Shown piece by piece: positions 51,146 to 54,185 of a stretch of 54,185 nucleotides of DNA. The translations under genes and the position numbers were made by a program. The notes under the pieces are model-generated. The model searched no databases and was not told the origin of the DNA. It saw nothing but the letters and a program-made list of their open reading frames with translations. How positions within the stretch are numbered: the first letter of the stretch is position 1; every line of letters begins with the position of its first letter. The stretch comes from Nitrospirota bacterium (GTDB taxonomy: Bacteria > Nitrospirota > UBA9217), in contig JAOUEV010000018.1 in the NCBI GenBank assembly GCA_029858565.1, positions 1 to 54,185 on the forward strand, written 5' to 3'.

Positions 51146-51649
51146 ATGCATACACCGTTCGGCTGGGCCGGGGCGGCAGCGTCGGACAAAGGCGTTGTCG
51201 CGATCATCCTTCCGAGGAAGTCCAAAGCCGCGGTCGCGCGTGAACTGGAGAACGCTACATGCCGGCCCGAAGCTGGTGGTGCTGTTGCTGAAAGGCTGCT
51301 CGCGAAAGTCGTGAAGCAGCTGGAGCGTTATTTCAAGGATCGTTCGATGACCGGTGATCTCCCGCTCGATCTTCATGGACATACGCCGTTTCAGCAGGCT
51401 GTTTGGAAGGCCGCTGCCGAGATACCTTGTGGTGAAACGCGGTCCTATGCGTGGATCGCGAAGCGCATCAAAAGACCGAAAGCGGCGCGGGCTGTTGGAC
51501 AGGCAATGGGAGCCAATCCCGTGCCGTTGCTCATACCCTGACACCGGGTCATCAGCTCAGCCGGGTCGCTGGGCGGGTTCGCGGGGGGATTGGAATTGAA
51601 GAAGAAGCTGCTGGAATGGGAAGGGATAAAAGTTATTCATTGCGGCTAA
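51146..51649 (+). CDS. ogt: Selenocysteine O6-alkylguanine-DNA alkyltransferase
   Basis: The product has 167 residues when TGA 51539-51541 is read as selenocysteine (Sec132). The N-terminal domain is short. The C-terminal DNA-binding domain has TPFQQAVWKAAAEIPCGETRSYAWIA, the helix-turn-helix ARAVGQAMGANPVP, and then LLIP-U-HRV where all active alkyltransferases have PCHR. The nucleophilic Cys is therefore exactly the TGA position. After it, SSAGSLGGFAGGLELKKKLL and EWEG continue the family sequence perfectly to a TAA. AAGGA lies nine bases before the ATG. A bSECIS-like hairpin follows the TGA. The alternative, an inactivated gene, needs a stop by chance at the catalytic codon and nowhere else. 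Confidence 0.88.
51555..51574 (+). promoter_or_regulatory. Candidate bSECIS of the alkyltransferase
   Basis: GCTCAGC (51555-51561) pairs with GCTGGGC (51568-51574, one G-T) around loop CGGGTC. The loop begins about 20 bases after the TGA and has G at its second position. Both fit the bacterial selenocysteine insertion element. Confidence 0.7.
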
Positions 51650-51694
51650 TAATTGGCAGTTCTCAGTAAAAGCTGATATCCCTTCTGAATGTTT

Positions 51695-51957
51695 GTCACC
51701 TTTCTTGCGTGCCCAAGAAAGGTGACCCAAATCCCTGGCGACATATGATCCCGGCAAAGCCGGGTTAAGGTCAGTCGCCGGGAGGTCGCGTTATAAGGAG
51801 CCCGCGGCTCTTGCTGACGGTCCTCCTCGAAGGGCACCCGGCGAAAATCCTTTACGGCAGACTCGGTCGTCCTCGGTACATTTCGGAAACTCGCCCTGCG
51901 GGCTCAGACATCCGAAATGTTTAACCCTCGTCCTCGGTCGTCTGCCTGGATTTTCGC
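51695..51957. repeat. Highly structured extragenic element
   Basis: This lies inside a 499-bp gap without genes (51650-52148). A perfect 13-bp hairpin (51695-51707 with 51714-51726) is followed by small hairpins at 51737-51779 (GGCGAC/GTCGCC around CCCGGC-AAA-GCCGGG). Next is a 117-base nested hairpin (51841-51957): GCGAAAATCC/GGATTTTCGC outside, GGCAGAC/GTCTGCC, ACATTTCGGA/TCCGAAATGT and GCCC/GGGC inside. It looks like a multi-copy extragenic element or structured RNA. Further right, GTCTTTGC is doubled at 52021-52036. Confidence 0.75.
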
Positions 51958-52148
51958 ATGGGATAATAAACAGTCAAAAACAAAATCAGGCAGGAAAGTA
52001 TTGCCTGTCGCTTACTCTGCGTCTTTGCGTCTTTGCGCGAGACAAAGTTTGCTTTTTAACGGGCGGGAGTGCAATGTTTAAGAGAACGATCTGCATCTTC
52101 GCGCTTGTTATTTTGATCCCAAACTGTACACGAACAGGAAAGATTACC

Positions 52149-52784
52149 ATGCAATTAATGAGAATCGTTGTGGGCCCCCTGCAGGTGAACTGCTACATCG
52201 TTTTCGACGAGAAGACAAAGGAGGCGGTAGTGATCGATCCGGGCGACGACGGGCCGAAGATCCTTTATGCGGTCAAGGACAAGGGGCTCAAGGTCAAGTA
52301 CATCGTCAACACCCATGCCCATTTCGACCATGTAGGCGCGAACCAGGAGATCAAGGACGCAACCGGCGCGGAGCTGGTCATCCACCAGGAGGACGACAAA
52401 CTGCTGGGGAATACGGCGGGCCAGGCGCGGATGTTCGGCATGACCGCGAACTCGTCTCCCAAGGCGGACCGGTATGTGAAGCACGGGGACATCCTGACAG
52501 CCGGCAGCGTCAAGCTCAAGGTCCTGCATACGCCGGGCCACTCGTCCGGCGGGATCTCTCTTGCCGGCGACGGCGTGGTGTTCACCGGCGATGCGCTCTT
52601 TGCCGGTTCCATCGGCAGGACAGACCTCTTCGGCGGCGATATGACGACGCTCATCACCGCGATCCGGGAGCATCTCATGACCCTGCCGGACGAGACCATC
52701 GTCCTTTCCGGCCATGGTCCGGACTCGACCATCGGCGAGGAACGGGCCGAAAATCCCTACCTGAACAGCAGGTCGGGGTTCTGA
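52149..52784 (+). CDS. Metallo-beta-lactamase fold hydrolase (glyoxalase II-like)
   Basis: The product has 211 residues from the ATG at 52149. The start MQLMRIVVGPLQVNCYIVFDE is typical of this branch. The zinc motif HAHFDH lies in NTHAHFDHVGANQ, followed by LHTPGHSSGG, FTGDALFAGSIGRTD and the final LSGHGPDSTIGEE His. The family includes hydroxyacylglutathione hydrolases and related thioester hydrolases. The frame is open to 52074, where it would add a lipoprotein-like leader (LIPNC). Family starts and AGGAAAG upstream favour 52149, but the longer form is not excluded. Confidence 0.88.
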   Translation: MQLMRIVVGPLQVNCYIVFDEKTKEAVVIDPGDDGPKILYAVKDKGLKVKYIVNTHAHFDHVGANQEIKDATGAELVIHQEDDKLLGNTAGQARMFGMTANSSPKADRYVKHGDILTAGSVKLKVLHTPGHSSGGISLAGDGVVFTGDALFAGSIGRTDLFGGDMTTLITAIREHLMTLPDETIVLSGHGPDSTIGEERAENPYLNSRSGF

Positions 52785-52888
52785 GGATGATGGTCTGTTG
52801 CCGCTAGCCCCGCCCTGATGTCCCTATTGCTGTCGGTACTTGTTGTCTCACTCCCCATGTCCGTCGTTCTATTCCTGCAATATCTTGC

Positions 52889-52917
52889 TTGACAAAAATA
52901 ATCGGTTAAAGCATAAT
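52889..52917 (+). promoter_or_regulatory. Candidate sigma-70 promoter of the DUF2339 gene
   Basis: TTGACA (52889-52894), 17 bases, then CATAAT (52912-52917). It stands in the 309-bp gap (52785-53093), which otherwise shows no gene. Confidence 0.6.
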
Positions 52918-53093
52918 CGTGCCGTACTCTCGCCGATGCGCAGAAACTCCATCTTTAATTACGAGAAGCAGACAATATAGCTGAACATACTCACAGAATA
53001 TCCTTCGGGATAAGCCGGTTGAGGCGGTTAATCTTACTTTATCATCCGTACTTCTCAATTCAATTTTGATAGGGACCGTCCGAGGAGGCGATT

Positions 53094-54185
53094 GTGCATC
53101 ACGAATGGTGTCTATTCTTTCTGGTCGTCGGTGTCATCGTCCTGTTCATTCGCTCTATCAACATACGACGCGATCTGGAACGTCACGTCGAGGAGCTCAA
53201 ACGGGAGATCTCGGAGCTGAGGATGGCCGTTGCCGCACCGCGGCGGGAAAGCGCGGCGGAGCGGGTCGAGGCGATGAAGAGACCGACCGTCGCACCGGTC
53301 CCGCGCGTTGACCAGGCGCCTCCGCCTCCTGCGGTCCCGCCCGCATCTCCAATACCTCCCGCGACTCCCGTTCCTCCGGCGCAGGCCATGCCTCCAGCGC
53401 CGCCCGAACCGCCCAGGGAAACGATACCTCAGAAGCCGGTCACCCTGCCGCCCTCGCGCGCTCCGTTGCAGACGCCTGTCCCCGCGTCAGCGGCGGACAC
53501 GGTCCGTGCGACGGTTCCCGCGGCGCCGGCGCCCGCGGCTCCCTCCGGTCCGAGCCTGTTGGACCGCTGGGAGCAGTTCAAGGCGAACGTGGACTGGGAG
53601 CTGTTCACGGGCGTCAAGCTCTTCGCCTGGCTGGGCGCGCTGGCCCTGTTTATCGGCGCAGGCTTCTTTGTCAAGTATTCCATAGACCGTAACCTCATAC
53701 CGCCCGCGCTCCGGCTGGCCGTGAGCGCCGTGATCGGCCTGGCGCTTATTATCGGTTCGAGCCGCATCAATCGCGAACGGTTCACGGTGCTGCGCCACAC
53801 CCTGGGAGCCGGCGGCATCGGCGTACTCTACAGCGTCGTGTTCGCGGCCACGCTCTACTATCATTACCTGTCCAATCCCGTAGGCTTCGGCCTGCTGACA
53901 GTCGTATCCGCGACCGCCTTTGTGCTGGCCGTCTATCTCCGCGGCATCCCCATCTCAATGCTCGGCGCGCTCGGCGCATATCTCACGCCCATCCTGGTAA
54001 GTACCGGCCAGGGCAGCCTCATGGGTCTCTTCGTCTACCTCGCTGTGGTGAATGTCGGACTGTTCCAGGTAGTGCGGCGTCTCAGTTCGGCGCTCCTCTT
54101 GTTCATCGCCACCGTGGGAACGCTCGCCACGCTCTTCCTCGCAGCCTTCTCCGGCCGCATCCATCCCGAGAGCATCGTGATCGCC
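53094..54185 (+). CDS. DUF2339 large membrane protein, cut by the window end
   Basis: Open for 364 codons with no stop at the right edge. It starts GTG with AGGAGG five bases upstream. An N-terminal helix (residues 5-20) and a coiled-coil stretch (ERHVEELKREISELRMAV) are followed by a Pro/Ala-rich linker (about residues 65-150). The DUF2339 membrane core starts with LFTGVKLFAWLGALALFIGAGFF-like sequence and continues with IDRNLIPPALRLAVSAVIGL, RHTLGAGGIGVLYSVVFAA and SMLGALGAYLTPILV. The family consists of very long polytopic proteins of unknown role. The rest lies outside the window. Confidence 0.88.
   Translation, partial: MHHEWCLFFLVVGVIVLFIRSINIRRDLERHVEELKREISELRMAVAAPRRESAAERVEAMKRPTVAPVPRVDQAPPPPAVPPASPIPPATPVPPAQAMPPAPPEPPRETIPQKPVTLPPSRAPLQTPVPASAADTVRATVPAAPAPAAPSGPSLLDRWEQFKANVDWELFTGVKLFAWLGALALFIGAGFFVKYSIDRNLIPPALRLAVSAVIGLALIIGSSRINRERFTVLRHTLGAGGIGVLYSVVFAATLYYHYLSNPVGFGLLTVVSATAFVLAVYLRGIPISMLGALGAYLTPILVSTGQGSLMGLFVYLAVVNVGLFQVVRRLSSALLLFIATVGTLATLFLAAFSGRIHPESIVIA

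Noticed and set aside
51539-51541. Reading the TGA of the alkyltransferase as a disabling mutation
   Set aside because: No other frame damage is present, the downstream part is fully conserved, a hairpin lies at the right distance, and two other catalytic TGAs occur in the window. It remains the main alternative.
1-54185. Search by eye for CRISPR arrays, rRNA, tRNA (including tRNA-Sec), insertion sequences and phage genes
   Set aside because: None found. The only repeats are the 103-bp pair, the heptamer arrays and the hairpin element listed.

Overview
The window reads as GC-rich chromosome of a Gram-negative bacterium. It encodes LptE, a Pal-type lipoprotein, MurJ, LeuS, HolA, ribosomal protein S20, periplasmic c-type cytochromes and a Tat-exported formate dehydrogenase. 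It also appears to decode UGA as selenocysteine: three genes carry an in-frame TGA exactly at a catalytic position. The gene mix suggests an anaerobe or microaerophile of the Nitrospirota or Desulfobacterota kind. That placement is inference only, because no marker gene was compared. No rRNA, tRNA, CRISPR array, insertion sequence or prophage was recognised.

Layout. 1-1872: a 103-bp repeat whose second copy lies directly behind acs, then three small genes of unknown function. 2073-9678: a tightly overlapped Mrp-type cation/proton antiporter operon with MrpA split into pieces, three antiporter-like subunits and two microproteins. It is followed by a Na+/Ca2+ exchanger-type protein, a UPF0182 membrane protein and a sugar-3-phosphoglycerate phosphatase (to 14340). 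14341-20523: a surface and regulatory segment. It holds a candidate sigma-54 promoter ahead of very small genes, a Calx-beta protein with a C-terminal sorting signal beside its probable dedicated exosortase, and a MarR regulator divergent from a Pal-like lipoprotein with a palindromic operator on the promoter. 20683-33975: an osmolyte island with an MscS channel, DUF5752 protein, TreT-like glycosyltransferase, fused OtsA-OtsB, M16 peptidase, glycerate 2-kinase, two GT-A glycosyltransferases (one GpgS-like), a small channel-like membrane protein and a ClC channel with CBS domains. 34256-36124: acetyl-CoA synthetase with a shortened N-terminus. 36496-43402: selenocysteine formate dehydrogenase with an FeS subunit and an NrfD-type quinone subunit, a selenocysteine DsbA-like oxidoreductase and a di-heme peroxidase. 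43569-54185: housekeeping genes, a selenocysteine version of O6-alkylguanine-DNA alkyltransferase, a highly structured extragenic element, a metallo-beta-lactamase-fold hydrolase and a DUF2339 protein that runs off the end.

Together the left half is dominated by ion and solute homeostasis: the Mrp antiporter, Ca2+ exchange, glucosylglycerate and trehalose synthesis, and mechanosensitive and chloride channels. The right half holds periplasmic formate oxidation and thiol/selenol redox chemistry. The most unusual signals are the selenocysteine alkyltransferase at 51146-51649, the selenocysteine DsbA-like protein at 41729-42313, and the self-contained exosortase/substrate pair at 16346-18750.
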